From Parvibaculum sp039680535 (GTDB lineage Bacteria > Pseudomonadota > Alphaproteobacteria > Parvibaculales > Parvibaculaceae), in NCBI RefSeq assembly GCF_039680535.1, contig NZ_JBDKSS010000003.1, positions 8,419 through 72,418 of the forward strand: a DNA stretch of 64,000 nucleotides, given 5' to 3'. A program made the position numbers and the translations under genes. Shown in pieces: positions 36,304 through 45,455 of the stretch. Under the pieces are notes generated by a model. The model saw only the letters and a program-made list of their open reading frames with translations, was not told where the DNA came from and made no database searches. Numbering within the stretch: position 1 is the first letter of the stretch; the number at the start of each line of letters is the position of its first letter.

Positions 36304-36933
36304 ATGACCACCGAGACCAGACCAGAGACCCAGCCTGACCCAGGCATAGCGAACGACCATGACGCCCCGCAGGCGCGGCTCGCGCCGGCTCCGCTTGCCG
36401 AACGCTCGATCGTCCTGGTTGGCCTGATGGGCGCCGGCAAGACCACGGTCGGCCGCCGCCTCGCCCAACGTCTCGGCCTGCCCTTTGTCGATGCCGATGC
36501 GGAAATCGAACGGGCCGCCGGCGAAACCATCCCCGAGATTTTCGAACGTCACGGCGAAGCGGCCTTTCGCGACGGCGAGCGCCGCGTGATCGCCCGGCTG
36601 CTCGAACGCGGACCGCAGGTCCTCGCGACCGGCGGCGGCGCCTTCATGGACGAGACCACCCGCGCCAACATTGCAGCCCGCGGCATTTCCGTCTGGCTCA
36701 AGGCCGATCTCGACGTGCTGATGAAGCGCGTCGGCCGCCGCTCCGGCCGGCCGTTGCTCAAGGCCGACGACCCGCGCGCGGTGATGGAGCGCCTGATGGC
36801 GGTGCGTTACCCGGTCTACGCGCAGGCCGACCTTACCGTCGAAAGCGTGGAAGGCCCGCATGACAGCGTGGTCGAGGACGTTGTCGCGCGGATCGAGACA
36901 TTCAGAGACAAAGCGAAAGAGGCTGCGAGATGA
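36304..36933 (+). CDS. aroK: Shikimate kinase
   Basis: AroK phosphorylates shikimate in aromatic amino acid synthesis. The 209-aa protein has a disordered 40-residue N-terminal extension, then the P-loop GLMGAGKTTVGRRLAQRLG (residues about 53-60), FVDADAEIERAAG, TGGGAFMDE and RPLLKADDPRAVMERL. The ATG at 36304 fits better than a TTG 12 codons upstream. Its stop overlaps the aroB start by 4 bp, so the two shikimate genes are coupled, the standard alphaproteobacterial arrangement. Confidence 0.95.
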   Translation: MTTETRPETQPDPGIANDHDAPQARLAPAPLAERSIVLVGLMGAGKTTVGRRLAQRLGLPFVDADAEIERAAGETIPEIFERHGEAAFRDGERRVIARLLERGPQVLATGGGAFMDETTRANIAARGISVWLKADLDVLMKRVGRRSGRPLLKADDPRAVMERLMAVRYPVYAQADLTVESVEGPHDSVVEDVVARIETFRDKAKEAAR

Positions 36934-38048
36934 GCGCCGATGTGAAGACTGTGCAGGTGGCGCTCGGCGACCGCTCTTATGAGATCAAGGTCGGCCCGAA
37001 CCTCATCGCCAATGCAGGCCAATATCTGAAGCCCCTGCTGCGCCGCGCCCGCGTCGTCATCGTCACCGACGAAAACGTGGCCGCGCTGCATTTGCCCGCG
37101 CTCGAAAAGAGCCTCGACGCCGCGGGCATTCGTCACGACGCGATCCGCATGCCGGCGGGCGAAGGCACGAAGTGCTTTGCCGAATTGCAGCGGCTGAGCG
37201 AATGGCTGCTCGAAACCGGCGTCGAGCGCGGCGACCTCGTGATCGCACTGGGCGGCGGCGTGATCGGCGATCTCACCGGATTCGCGGCCTCGATCGTGCG
37301 CCGCGGCGTCGACTTCGCGCAGATTCCGACGACGCTTCTCTCGCAGGTCGACAGTTCCGTCGGCGGCAAGACGGGCATCAACACGCCGCAGGGCAAGAAT
37401 CTCGTCGGCGCCTTCTATCAGCCGCGCATCGTGCTTGCGGACACAAGCGCGCTCGAAACGCTGCCGAAGCGCGAACTCCTCGCGGGCTATGCCGAGGTCG
37501 TGAAATACGGCCTTATCAACGACCGGCCTTTCTTCGACTGGCTCGAAGCCAATCTCGACGCGATCGTCTCCGGCGATGTCGCGGCGCGCACCCATGCGAT
37601 CGTCAAGAGCTGCGAGTCGAAAGCGGCGATCGTTGCCGCCGACGAGCGTGAGAGCAACGTCCGTGCGCTGCTCAATCTCGGCCACACTTTCGGCCATGCG
37701 CTGGAGGCGGCGACGGGCTTTTCCAACCGCCTCGTCCATGGCGAAGGCGTGGCCGTCGGCATGGCGCTCGCCTTCGATCTCTCCGTCCGCCTCGGCCTTT
37801 GCTCCGGTCAGGATGCCGTCCGCGTCCGCAAGCATCTCGAACGCGCTGGCCTTCCCTGCCGCCTTTCCGACGTGGCGGGCGGTCTGCCGGAGGCTGAAAC
37901 GCTCATCGAGCTGATGGGTCAGGACAAGAAGGTCGTCGACGGAAAGCTCACCTTCATCCTCGCCCGCGGTATCGGCGAAGCCTTCATCACGCGCGATGTC
38001 GATCCGAAAGCCTTGCGGACCGTTCTCGAGGAGCGCGAAACAGCCTGA
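36930..38048 (+). CDS. aroB: 3-dehydroquinate synthase
   Basis: AroB makes 3-dehydroquinate from DAHP, using NAD and a divalent metal. The 372-aa protein shows the NAD-binding GGGVIGDLTGFAASIVRRG near residue 108, TTLLSQVDSSVGGKTGIN and the metal-binding LLNLGHTFGHALE. It is full length. It is coupled to aroK upstream (4-bp overlap) and to the CNNM/CBS gene downstream (TGATG, 1-bp overlap), so the three form one operon. Confidence 0.97.
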   Translation: MSADVKTVQVALGDRSYEIKVGPNLIANAGQYLKPLLRRARVVIVTDENVAALHLPALEKSLDAAGIRHDAIRMPAGEGTKCFAELQRLSEWLLETGVERGDLVIALGGGVIGDLTGFAASIVRRGVDFAQIPTTLLSQVDSSVGGKTGINTPQGKNLVGAFYQPRIVLADTSALETLPKRELLAGYAEVVKYGLINDRPFFDWLEANLDAIVSGDVAARTHAIVKSCESKAAIVAADERESNVRALLNLGHTFGHALEAATGFSNRLVHGEGVAVGMALAFDLSVRLGLCSGQDAVRVRKHLERAGLPCRLSDVAGGLPEAETLIELMGQDKKVVDGKLTFILARGIGEAFITRDVDPKALRTVLEERETA

Positions 38049-39337
38049 TGAGTTCTCTCGGCATCGGTCTCACAATGGCCTGCATCGCCGCACTCGTCGG
38101 CATGTCGGGCTTTTTCTCCGGGTCCGAAACCGCACTCACCGCCGCGTCGCGCGCGCGCATGAACCGGATGGCCGAGGAAAAGAACAGGCGCGCCAAGCTC
38201 GTTCTGTGGCTGACCGAGGATCTCGAACGGCTGATCGGCGCCCTCCTCCTCGGCAACAACCTCGTCAACATTCTCGCTTCGGCGCTGGCGACGAGCGTTT
38301 TCATCTCGATTTTCGGCGACGCGGGCGTGCTCTACGCCACCGCCACGATGACGGCCATCGTCGTCATCTTCGCCGAGGTCATGCCCAAGACCTATGCGAT
38401 CACCAATACCGACCGCTTCGCGCTCGCCGTCGCGCCGCTGGTCCGCATCGTCCTCTGGGTCTTTGCGCCGATCACGGTCGCCGTCCGCTTCATCGTGCGC
38501 GGAACGCTCCGTATTTTTGGAATTGACGTCAGCGAGACGACGAACGTCCTTTCCCCGCATGAGGAATTGCGCGGCGCGATCAACCTGCACCATCAGGAAG
38601 GCGGCGTGGTCAAGCGCGACCGCGACATGCTCGGCGGAATTCTCGACCTTGCCGACCTCGAGGTCGCCGACATCATGGTTCACCGCAAGAACATGACGAT
38701 GATCGACGCCTCCGAACCGAACGCCATCATCATCGCCCAGGTTCTCGGCAGCCCGCATACCCGCATTCCGCTCTGGCTCGACGATCCGGAAAACATCGTC
38801 GGCGTTCTCCATGCGAAAGACCTGCTGCGCGCCATGGCCAGCGTCAACTGGGACCCCGAGGCCGTTCGCATTCTCGACATCGCGACCAAGCCGTGGTTCG
38901 TGCCGGATACGACGCCGCTGGTGAACCAGCTCAACGCCTTCCTGCGCGCCAAGGCGCATTTTGCCCTCGTCGTCGACGAATATGGCGGGTTGATGGGCCT
39001 CATCACGCTCGAGGACATTCTCGAGGAAATCGTCGGCGACATTTCCGACGAGCACGATATCGAGCGCACGCGCATCAGGCTGCAGGATGACGGGTCCGTG
39101 ATCGTCACCGGCACCGTGCCGATCCGCGATCTCAACCGCAAGCTCGACTGGCATCTGCCCGACGACGAGGCGACCACCATTGCCGGCCTCGTCATTCACG
39201 AAGCGCGCGCGATTCCGGAGGTGGGCCAGGCCTTCACATTTTACGGCTTCAAGTTCGAGATTCTGCGCCGTCAGCGCAACCAGCTCGCAGTACTACGCAT
39301 AACGCCGGTTCGTACCGGCCAGAACGCAGCCGACTAG
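38048..39337 (+). CDS. CNNM/CorC-family protein with CBS pair (HlyC/CorC-like)
   Basis: A 429-aa membrane protein. The DUF21/CNNM transmembrane domain (residues 1-180, with GFFSGSETALTAASRARM and LLLGNNLVNILASALAT) is followed by a CBS pair (about 205-330, DIMVHRKNMTMID and HFALVVDEYGGLMGLITLED) and a C-terminal CorC/HlyC domain. The family is linked to Mg2+/Co2+ efflux; the conserved linkage to aroB is common in Rhizobiales without a known reason. Its TAG stop overlaps the convergent bolA stop in a shared CTAG (39334-39337). Confidence 0.92.
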   Translation: MSSLGIGLTMACIAALVGMSGFFSGSETALTAASRARMNRMAEEKNRRAKLVLWLTEDLERLIGALLLGNNLVNILASALATSVFISIFGDAGVLYATATMTAIVVIFAEVMPKTYAITNTDRFALAVAPLVRIVLWVFAPITVAVRFIVRGTLRIFGIDVSETTNVLSPHEELRGAINLHHQEGGVVKRDRDMLGGILDLADLEVADIMVHRKNMTMIDASEPNAIIIAQVLGSPHTRIPLWLDDPENIVGVLHAKDLLRAMASVNWDPEAVRILDIATKPWFVPDTTPLVNQLNAFLRAKAHFALVVDEYGGLMGLITLEDILEEIVGDISDEHDIERTRIRLQDDGSVIVTGTVPIRDLNRKLDWHLPDDEATTIAGLVIHEARAIPEVGQAFTFYGFKFEILRRQRNQLAVLRITPVRTGQNAAD

Positions 39338-39609
39338 CGCGCTGCCTCGTCCGGCGTCAGCGTCCTGAGTGCGAGCGCATGGATCGGGTTGCCGATCTCT
39401 TCACGAAGCGCCGCCGTCACCAGCCTGTGACGCTCCACGCGCGAACGGCCATTGAAAGCCGCCGAGACAATGGTCACATTGAAATGCGTCTCGCCGCCCG
39501 GCCGGTGTCCCGCATGCCCCTTGTGCTTCGCGGAATCGTCCACGATCTCCAGCGCCTGTGGCTCGAATGCCTTTTCCAGCTTCTCGCGGATCTTTTCAGC
39601 GACCGACAC
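39334..39609 (-). CDS. bolA: BolA family protein
   Basis: A 91-aa BolA-type protein, a small KH-like fold that pairs with monothiol glutaredoxins in iron-sulfur sensing. It contains IREKLEKAFEPQALEIVDDS, HFNVTIVSAAFNGRSRVERHRLV and LREEIGNPIHALALRTLTP, with the conserved FxGxxxxxRHR motif and His (GNPIHAL). I chose the GTG at 39609 (SVAEKIREKLE follows) because GAGG lies upstream and the family starts there; an ATG at 39621 is possible. The pairing with a divergent J-domain gene and cobST is conserved in Alphaproteobacteria. Confidence 0.92.
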   Translation of the reverse strand: MSVAEKIREKLEKAFEPQALEIVDDSAKHKGHAGHRPGGETHFNVTIVSAAFNGRSRVERHRLVTAALREEIGNPIHALALRTLTPDEAAR

Positions 39610-39687
39610 GCAACACCTCATTAAACTCGTCGTTAGCGGACGCCATGCTTCCTTGTTTTGCGGCCCGCGCCAACTCATAATTCAATC

Positions 39688-40359
39688 GTGAAACTGAACT
39701 CGACATATTTTGACAGCATCCGCATCGCGCCGCGCAAACAACGCGGCCTCGAAGGCGGCCCTGCCGCGCGCGCCGACGTCAAGAGCAAGACGACGGTGCG
39801 CCGTTGCGACTGGGCTGGCTGCGGCGCCGTCGGTCTTCACCGTGCGCCCGCCACCACGGCGCGCCAGGGCGAGGACGCGCGCAACCAGTATCGCTGGTTC
39901 TGCGCCGACCATATTCGCGAGTTCAACCAGAACTACGACTATTTCCAGGGCATGAACGACGCGGAAATCGCGGCGTTCCAGCGCGACGCCCTGACCGGCC
40001 ACCGCCCCACCTGGGGCCTCGGCGTCAACGCCGCTCCCGGCTATGCGCGGGGTGCGGGGCCCCATATGCGGCGCAACAACGCATTTCACGACGCATTCGG
40101 CTTCTTCGGCGGGGAAATTCCCGGGGCAACGGCGGAGGAGCCGAAACCCGGCCGCCGGAAGCCCCGCACGCTGGAGCGGCAGGCCTTGCAAACTCTCGGC
40201 CTTGACGAGGCGGCAACCTTGAACGAGATCAAGTCCCGGTATAAGGAACTTGTTAAAAAGCACCATCCGGACGCAAATGGCGGCGACAGATCGGCCGAAG
40301 AGCGTCTGCGCAAGGTAATCCAGGCCTATGATTACCTCCGAAAGAGCGGCTTCTGCTGA
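39688..40359 (+). CDS. J-domain molecular chaperone family protein
   Basis: A 223-aa protein with a C-terminal J domain (about 165-223) containing the DnaK-stimulating HPD (LVKKHHPDANGGD). The N-terminal part is family-specific (KLNSTYFDSIRIAP, CDWAGCGAVGLHRAP, YRWFCADHIREFNQNYDYFQGM), with Cys residues that may bind zinc. No Gly/Phe or DnaJ zinc-finger region is present, so it is a type III co-chaperone. The GTG start at 39688 follows the family N-terminus but lacks an obvious ribosome site, so it is uncertain. The order bolA/J-domain/cobS/cobT is widespread in Alphaproteobacteria. Confidence 0.88.
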   Translation: MKLNSTYFDSIRIAPRKQRGLEGGPAARADVKSKTTVRRCDWAGCGAVGLHRAPATTARQGEDARNQYRWFCADHIREFNQNYDYFQGMNDAEIAAFQRDALTGHRPTWGLGVNAAPGYARGAGPHMRRNNAFHDAFGFFGGEIPGATAEEPKPGRRKPRTLERQALQTLGLDEAATLNEIKSRYKELVKKHHPDANGGDRSAEERLRKVIQAYDYLRKSGFC

Positions 40360-40518
40360 AACAGGGCGGTTTTGACGGCGAGAGGGCAAGTTTGATGCCC
40401 CCGGCCTTGCGCGGGGCTGCATAATGAATGGAGCAGGCGTTCGGCACTTCATCGATTTCGTCAGTTGCTTGAGTACTGAGCCGCGCCGGCCGCATACAGG
40501 ATTTGGGAAGCAGAGAAG

Positions 40519-41514
40519 ATGAGCGTAGAAGTCACAGGCAGCATGTCCCAGAACGGCCCGGACAAGACCGTTTCCGTCCGCGACGTTTTCAAGATCGACA
40601 TCGATCTGCAGGTCCCCGCGTTTTCGCAGTCGAATGAATATGTGCCGGACCTCGATCCGGATTACCTCTTCGATCGCGACACCACGCTCGCCATCCTCGC
40701 GGGCTTTGCCTACAACCGCCGCGTGATGGTTCAGGGCTATCACGGCACGGGCAAGTCGACCCATATCGAGCAGGTCGCCGCCCGCCTCAACTGGCCCTGC
40801 ATCCGCATCAACCTCGACAGCCATATCAGCCGCATCGACCTCGTCGGCAAGGACGCGATCGTTCTGCGCGACGGCAAGCAGGTGACGGAATTCCGCGAAG
40901 GCATTCTACCCTGGGCGCTGCAGCACCCGGTCGCACTCGTGTTCGACGAATATGATGCCGGCCGCCCGGACGTGATGTTCGTCATCCAGCGCGTGCTCGA
41001 AGTCGCGGGCAAGCTGACGCTTCTCGACCAGAACCGAGTCATCCGCCCGCATCCGGCCTTCCGCCTTTTCTCGACGGCGAACACCGTCGGCCTCGGCGAC
41101 ACCTCGGGCCTCTATCACGGCACGCAGCAGATCAACCAGGGCCAGATGGACCGCTGGAACATCGTGACGACGCTGAACTATCTGCCGCATGACGCCGAAG
41201 TCGCCATCATGGTGGCGAAGTCGAAGGCCTATCAGACCGAAGAGGGCAAGAAGAAGCTCTCCGCCATGGTCCGCGTCGCCGATCTGACGCGCTCGGCCTT
41301 CATCAATGGCGACATCTCGACCGTGATGAGCCCGCGCACCGTGCTCACCTGGGCCGAGAACGCCCAGATTTTCGGCGGCGATATCGGTTTTGCCTTCCGC
41401 GTCACCTTCCTCAACAAGTGCGACGAACTGGAACGGGCGACCGTTGCCGAGTTCTACCAGCGCTGCTTCGGCGAGGATCTGCCGGACTCGGCCGCGAAGG
41501 TCATGGTCGCCTGA
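40519..41514 (+). CDS. cobS: Cobaltochelatase subunit CobS
   Basis: CobS is the AAA+ motor of the aerobic cobaltochelatase that, with CobT and CobN, inserts cobalt into hydrogenobyrinic acid diamide. The 331-aa protein has Walker A GYHGTGKST near residue 75, Walker B ALVFDEYDAGRPDVMF and the sensor region FRLFSTANTVGLGD. GGGAAG lies upstream of the ATG. CobT follows after 34 bp. CobN is not in the window. Many alphaproteobacteria keep cobST at this locus apart from the main cob cluster. Confidence 0.95.
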   Translation: MSVEVTGSMSQNGPDKTVSVRDVFKIDIDLQVPAFSQSNEYVPDLDPDYLFDRDTTLAILAGFAYNRRVMVQGYHGTGKSTHIEQVAARLNWPCIRINLDSHISRIDLVGKDAIVLRDGKQVTEFREGILPWALQHPVALVFDEYDAGRPDVMFVIQRVLEVAGKLTLLDQNRVIRPHPAFRLFSTANTVGLGDTSGLYHGTQQINQGQMDRWNIVTTLNYLPHDAEVAIMVAKSKAYQTEEGKKKLSAMVRVADLTRSAFINGDISTVMSPRTVLTWAENAQIFGGDIGFAFRVTFLNKCDELERATVAEFYQRCFGEDLPDSAAKVMVA

Positions 41515-41548
41515 CGCAAGGCCTGACCGGCAACAGGGCAGCAAGACA

Positions 41549-43465
41549 ATGAAGAGCAAAGAAGGCCCAGTCGAACCCTTCAAGCGCGCGCTGACGACAA
41601 CCATGCGCACGATTGCGGAGAACGCTGAGCTCGCAGTCACCTTCGGCACCGAGCCGCCGGGACTGCGGGGCCTTCGCGCGCGCCTGCCCCTGCCGAGCCG
41701 CACGCTTCCGCCGGAAGAAGTCGCGCAGGTGCGCGGCGTTTCCGACTCCTATGCGCTTCGCCTCGCCCATCACGACGAGAAGATCAACACCCGCCTGCAG
41801 CCGGAAGGCGGCAATGCGCTCGCCGTCTTCGACGCGGTGGAGCAGGCGCGCTGCGAGGCGATCGGCGCGAACCAGATGGCGGGCATGGCGCAGAACCTCA
41901 CCGCCGCGCTCGAACAGCGCTGCCAGTCGCGCGGCTATGGCCGCATCAAGACGCGCGAGGAAGCGCCGCTTTCCGAAGCCGTCGCCATGATCGTGCGCGA
42001 GCAGTTGACCGGCGAGGCGCCGCCGCCTTCGGCGCGGACGCTCGTCGATCTCTGGCGTCCCTGGATCGAGGAAAAGGCCGGCAAGGACCTGAAGCGCCTC
42101 AACGAGATCATCGAGAACCAGACGGCATTCGCCCGCGCGACGCGGGACATTCTCGCCGATCTCGACATGGCCGACGAACTCGGCCAGACGCAGGACCAGC
42201 AGTCCGAGGACAATGAAGATCAGGAAGGCGATTCCGATCAGTCGTCCGAGGAAAGCCAGTCCGGCGAAGCCGAGCAGCCCGAAGGCGCTTCCGCCGACAA
42301 GGTGGAATATAGCGAGGGCGAAGGCGAGGAAGGCGAGGAGCAGACCGTCGAGGTCGAGTCCGACGAAGTTCCGAGCGACGGCGAAACCGACGAGACGAGC
42401 GAAGGCAACCAGCCCTGGCGCCCCAACGCGCAGGGCGACGACCGCAACCGCGAGCCGAGCTACAAGATCTTCACCTCGCAATATGACGAGGTGATCGCGG
42501 CGGAAGATCTTTGCGACACTGAAGAGCTTGGCCGCCTGCGCCAATATCTCGACACGCAGCTGCAGCAGATGCAGGGCGTCGTCTCGCGGCTCGCGAACCG
42601 GCTCCAGCGTCGCCTGCTCGCCAAGCAGAACCGCACCTGGGAATTCGATCTCGAGGAAGGCCTACTGGATGCCGCACGCCTGACCCGCGTCGTCATCGAT
42701 CCGCTGCACGCGCTCTCCTTCAAGGTCGAGCACGACACGAATTTCCGCGACACGGTGGTGACGCTGCTTCTCGACAATTCCGGCTCGATGCGCGGCCGGC
42801 CGATCACGGTCGCAGCCATGTGCGCGGACATTCTCGCACGCACGCTCGAACGCTGCGGCGTCAAGGTCGAGATCCTCGGCTTCACGACGCGCGCCTGGAA
42901 GGGCGGGCAAGCGCGTGAACGGTGGCTCGCCGACGGCAAGCCCGCCATGCCGGGCCGCCTCAACGATCTCCGGCACATCATCTACAAGGCAGCGGACACG
43001 CCCTGGCGTCGCGCCCGGCGCAATCTCGGCCTGATGATGCGCGAGGGTCTCCTCAAGGAAAACATCGACGGCGAAGCCCTGATCTGGGCCTATAACCGCC
43101 TTCTCGCCCGGCCCGAGCAACGCCGCATCCTGATGGTGATTTCGGACGGCGCGCCGGTCGACGACTCGACGCTTTCCGTCAATGCGGGCAATTATCTCGA
43201 ACGCCATCTGCGCAGCGTCATCGAGCAGATCGAACTGCGCTCGCCCGTCGAACTCATCGCGATCGGCATCGGCCATGACGTGACGCGCTATTACCGCCGC
43301 GCCGTGACCATCGTCGATGCCGAGCAGCTTGGCGGCGTGATGACCGAAAAGCTCGCCGAGCTCTTCGATGACGAATCCGCGACGAAGCGCGGCGGCAGGT
43401 CGGCCTCCAAGATACAGAGCCACAGCGGCCCCATCGCCGCGCGCGGCGCCCGCGCCATTCGCTGA
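41549..43465 (+). CDS. cobT: Cobaltochelatase subunit CobT
   Basis: CobT is the MIDAS-bearing partner of CobS. The 638-aa protein has an N-terminal domain (GPVEPFKRALTTTMRTIAEN), a long acidic Glu/Asp/Ser stretch (about 208-290) and a C-terminal VWA domain with the metal-ion-dependent adhesion motif DNSGSMRG near residue 408. The ATG at 41549 begins MKSKEGPVEPFKRAL, matching CobT; upstream in-frame codons overlap cobS and are not used. The B12-dependent methylmalonyl-CoA mutase and its chaperone are also encoded in this window, so the organism uses the cofactor. Confidence 0.95.
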   Translation: MKSKEGPVEPFKRALTTTMRTIAENAELAVTFGTEPPGLRGLRARLPLPSRTLPPEEVAQVRGVSDSYALRLAHHDEKINTRLQPEGGNALAVFDAVEQARCEAIGANQMAGMAQNLTAALEQRCQSRGYGRIKTREEAPLSEAVAMIVREQLTGEAPPPSARTLVDLWRPWIEEKAGKDLKRLNEIIENQTAFARATRDILADLDMADELGQTQDQQSEDNEDQEGDSDQSSEESQSGEAEQPEGASADKVEYSEGEGEEGEEQTVEVESDEVPSDGETDETSEGNQPWRPNAQGDDRNREPSYKIFTSQYDEVIAAEDLCDTEELGRLRQYLDTQLQQMQGVVSRLANRLQRRLLAKQNRTWEFDLEEGLLDAARLTRVVIDPLHALSFKVEHDTNFRDTVVTLLLDNSGSMRGRPITVAAMCADILARTLERCGVKVEILGFTTRAWKGGQARERWLADGKPAMPGRLNDLRHIIYKAADTPWRRARRNLGLMMREGLLKENIDGEALIWAYNRLLARPEQRRILMVISDGAPVDDSTLSVNAGNYLERHLRSVIEQIELRSPVELIAIGIGHDVTRYYRRAVTIVDAEQLGGVMTEKLAELFDDESATKRGGRSASKIQSHSGPIAARGARAIR

Positions 43466-43614
43466 TACGCAGCTCCTTTCAGCATCTTTGCGCCCGCCGA
43501 TTGCTTTTATGCCACGGGCCGGTGCTTGTGCATCGCACGGGCCCCGATATGATGCGCGGCGCGTCAGGCCGATTGTGGGGGCCGAGGCGTGGTGGATGCG
43601 AGGGATGTGGGACT

Positions 43615-44742
43615 ATGCAGTGGCCTAAGCGTATTTTGCGGCACGGCGCCGCGCGGCATTCCTTTGCCGCCTTGCTAGCAGCGGCAGCACTCCTCTCCCC
43701 GGCCTGGGCCCAGCCCGAACAGATCGACCTTTCCAGCCAGCCCGTTCATTGGAACCCGGAAAGCCGCGGCGACATCGCCGCCGGCGAACTCGAATGGGCG
43801 GGCGAGATCGAGCTCAAGTCGACGCATAAGCGCTTCGGCGGCTGGTCCGGCCTCGCCATCAGCGCCGACGGCTCGACGCTCCTTGCCGTCTCGGATGAGG
43901 CCATGTGGCTCACCGGCCAGCTTCTCTACGACGAAAAGGGTCGTCTCTCAGGCATGGGCGACGCGAAGATTGCGCCCCTTCTCGGCCCGGACGGCAAGCC
44001 GTTCGCCGGCAAATCCCAGGCCGACGCGGAAGGGCTCACGGTCGATGGTCCCGACCCGCTGAAATCCAATGCCTATGTGAGCTTCGAACGCCAGCACCGC
44101 GTGTTGCGCTATGACCTCGGCAAGAACGGGTTCGACGCGAAACCCGAGAAGATCCTCACGGAGCGCCAGCTCGGCAAGCTCAATGCCAATGCCGGCCTTG
44201 AATCGCTGACGACGCTGAAACCGAAGCCGGGCGTCAACGAAACGCGGCTCCTGCTCGTTTCCGAGAATTCGCGCGACGCTCGCGGTAATGTGCGCGCCTT
44301 CATCGCCGAAGGGCGCAAGGTGAAGCGTCTCTCGTTCCGCCTGCACGATCCCTATCACCCGACCGATATCGCGCGGCTGCCCAATGGCGACTTCCTGCTG
44401 CTGGAGCGCCGCTTTTCGCTGCTCGCAGGCGCGGGCATGCAGCTGCGGCTGATCCGTGAAGACGCGGTGCGGCCCGGCGCGGTGGCGGACGGCAATGTAC
44501 TGCTCGATACCGGCCAGCGTCGCTCGATCGACAACATGGAAGGCCTCGCGGTCCGTCAGGACGAGAAGGGCAATGTCTGGGTCTATGCGATCTCCGACGA
44601 CAACTTCAATCCGCTGCAGCGGACGCTTCTGGTGATGTTCCGGCTGAAGCCCGAAACGCTCACGCCCCTCCAAACCCAGGGCAAGGACGGATCGCTCGGC
44701 GCAAAAGCTGTGTCGGCACCAGCTGAGAGCAAGCCCAAATAA
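43615..44742 (+). CDS. Exported esterase-like activity of phytase family protein
   Basis: A 375-aa protein of the phytase-like family (PF13449-type beta-propeller). It has a Sec signal (SFAALLAAAALLSPAWAQ, cleaved after AWA), then RFGGWSGLAISADGSTLLAVSDEAMW, GKSQADAEGLTVDGPD, DIARLPNGDFLLLERRFS and GLAVRQDEKGNVWVYAISDDNFNPLQRTLL. It is probably a periplasmic hydrolase; the substrate is unknown. ATG 43615 has GGGA upstream. Homologues sit next to cobT and rpmB in Rhizobiales. Its last 83 bp overlap the 3' end of the convergent VUT-like gene. Confidence 0.88.
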   Translation: MQWPKRILRHGAARHSFAALLAAAALLSPAWAQPEQIDLSSQPVHWNPESRGDIAAGELEWAGEIELKSTHKRFGGWSGLAISADGSTLLAVSDEAMWLTGQLLYDEKGRLSGMGDAKIAPLLGPDGKPFAGKSQADAEGLTVDGPDPLKSNAYVSFERQHRVLRYDLGKNGFDAKPEKILTERQLGKLNANAGLESLTTLKPKPGVNETRLLLVSENSRDARGNVRAFIAEGRKVKRLSFRLHDPYHPTDIARLPNGDFLLLERRFSLLAGAGMQLRLIREDAVRPGAVADGNVLLDTGQRRSIDNMEGLAVRQDEKGNVWVYAISDDNFNPLQRTLLVMFRLKPETLTPLQTQGKDGSLGAKAVSAPAESKPK

Positions 44743-45346
44743 GCTGAAGGCCACCAAGCGCCGCAAGGCGGGGCAGCGCGGCTTCGTCGAAGCCGCCGCC
44801 CGTCGCCACATGGAAGACCACCGTGAAGGCGAGGCCGCCGAGCAGCGCCGCAATGAACGGCGCCTTCCACCAGGGGACACCCCTGAACCAGTCGAAGAAA
44901 TAGACATTCACGATCTGGCCGATGAGCAAGGCGCCGAAGAAAGCGCCCGCGCGACGCGGCGGCGCGATCTCGGCTACCGCGTGAATGATCCCTTCACGCA
45001 GCGCCCAGACAATGCCGCCCGCGATGACTGCCCATGCGAGCATGGCGGCGCCAAGCGCGATGGCCGGGCCATAGCGCCGGTTGGTCAGATTGAGCACGAA
45101 GAAGATCGCGGGCAGCAGAAGCATGCCCCATGTCAGCCATCCATCATTTGCCGGATCGAGCGAGGAATGCAGGTCCTTCAGGAAACGCAGATCGGCCGCA
45201 GGCTCGCTGCGGCATGACCACGCCAACGCCAGCGCGGCAACGCACGACAGCACCGGCAGAACGAGCTGCCGGGCGACAGTGATCATTCGTGTAACCAGGC
45301 CGGCCCGCGCAGGCGGCGGACGCCGGTCTACCCCACTATCCAACAT
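44660..45346 (-). CDS. VUT/YhhQ-like membrane protein (putative queuosine-precursor transporter family)
   Basis: A 228-aa membrane protein with about six hydrophobic segments. The pattern LTWGMLLLPAIFFVLNLTNRRYGPA resembles the second-helix signature of the VUT family (YhhQ), which takes up queuine/preQ precursors. GALLIGQIVNVYFFDWFRGVPWWKAPFIAALLGG also fits the later VUT helices. Assignment is by pattern resemblance and moderately confident. The ATG at 45346 has GGGGAAG upstream. The 3' end overlaps the convergent phytase-like gene by 83 bp, so one of the two C-termini may be shorter in reality. Confidence 0.7.
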   Translation of the reverse strand: MLDSGVDRRPPPARAGLVTRMITVARQLVLPVLSCVAALALAWSCRSEPAADLRFLKDLHSSLDPANDGWLTWGMLLLPAIFFVLNLTNRRYGPAIALGAAMLAWAVIAGGIVWALREGIIHAVAEIAPPRRAGAFFGALLIGQIVNVYFFDWFRGVPWWKAPFIAALLGGLAFTVVFHVATGGGFDEAALPRLAALGGLQLIWACSQLVPTQLLRRAIRPCPGFGGA

Positions 45347-45400
45347 TATCGAACTTCCCCCCGGAAGTACGGCCAGTGTAGCGGCGCAGACGGGATGCTG

Positions 45401-45430
45401 AAAAGCAAAACGGGCAGCCAAGGCTGCCCG
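45401..45430 (-). terminator. Rho-independent terminator after rpmB
   Basis: Arms CGGGCAGCC (45411-45419) and GGCTGCCCG (45422-45430) with a 2-base spacer, followed on the minus strand by TTTTGCTTTT (45410-45401). It lies 25 bp past the rpmB stop. Confidence 0.85.
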
Positions 45431-45455
45431 TTAACTCTCTTTACGAGAAATTTTC

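Noticed and set aside
43501..43614. N-terminal extension of the phytase-like protein by 38 codons
   Set aside because: The extension precedes a proper signal peptide starting at ATG 43615 with a ribosome site; an upstream extension would bury the signal.
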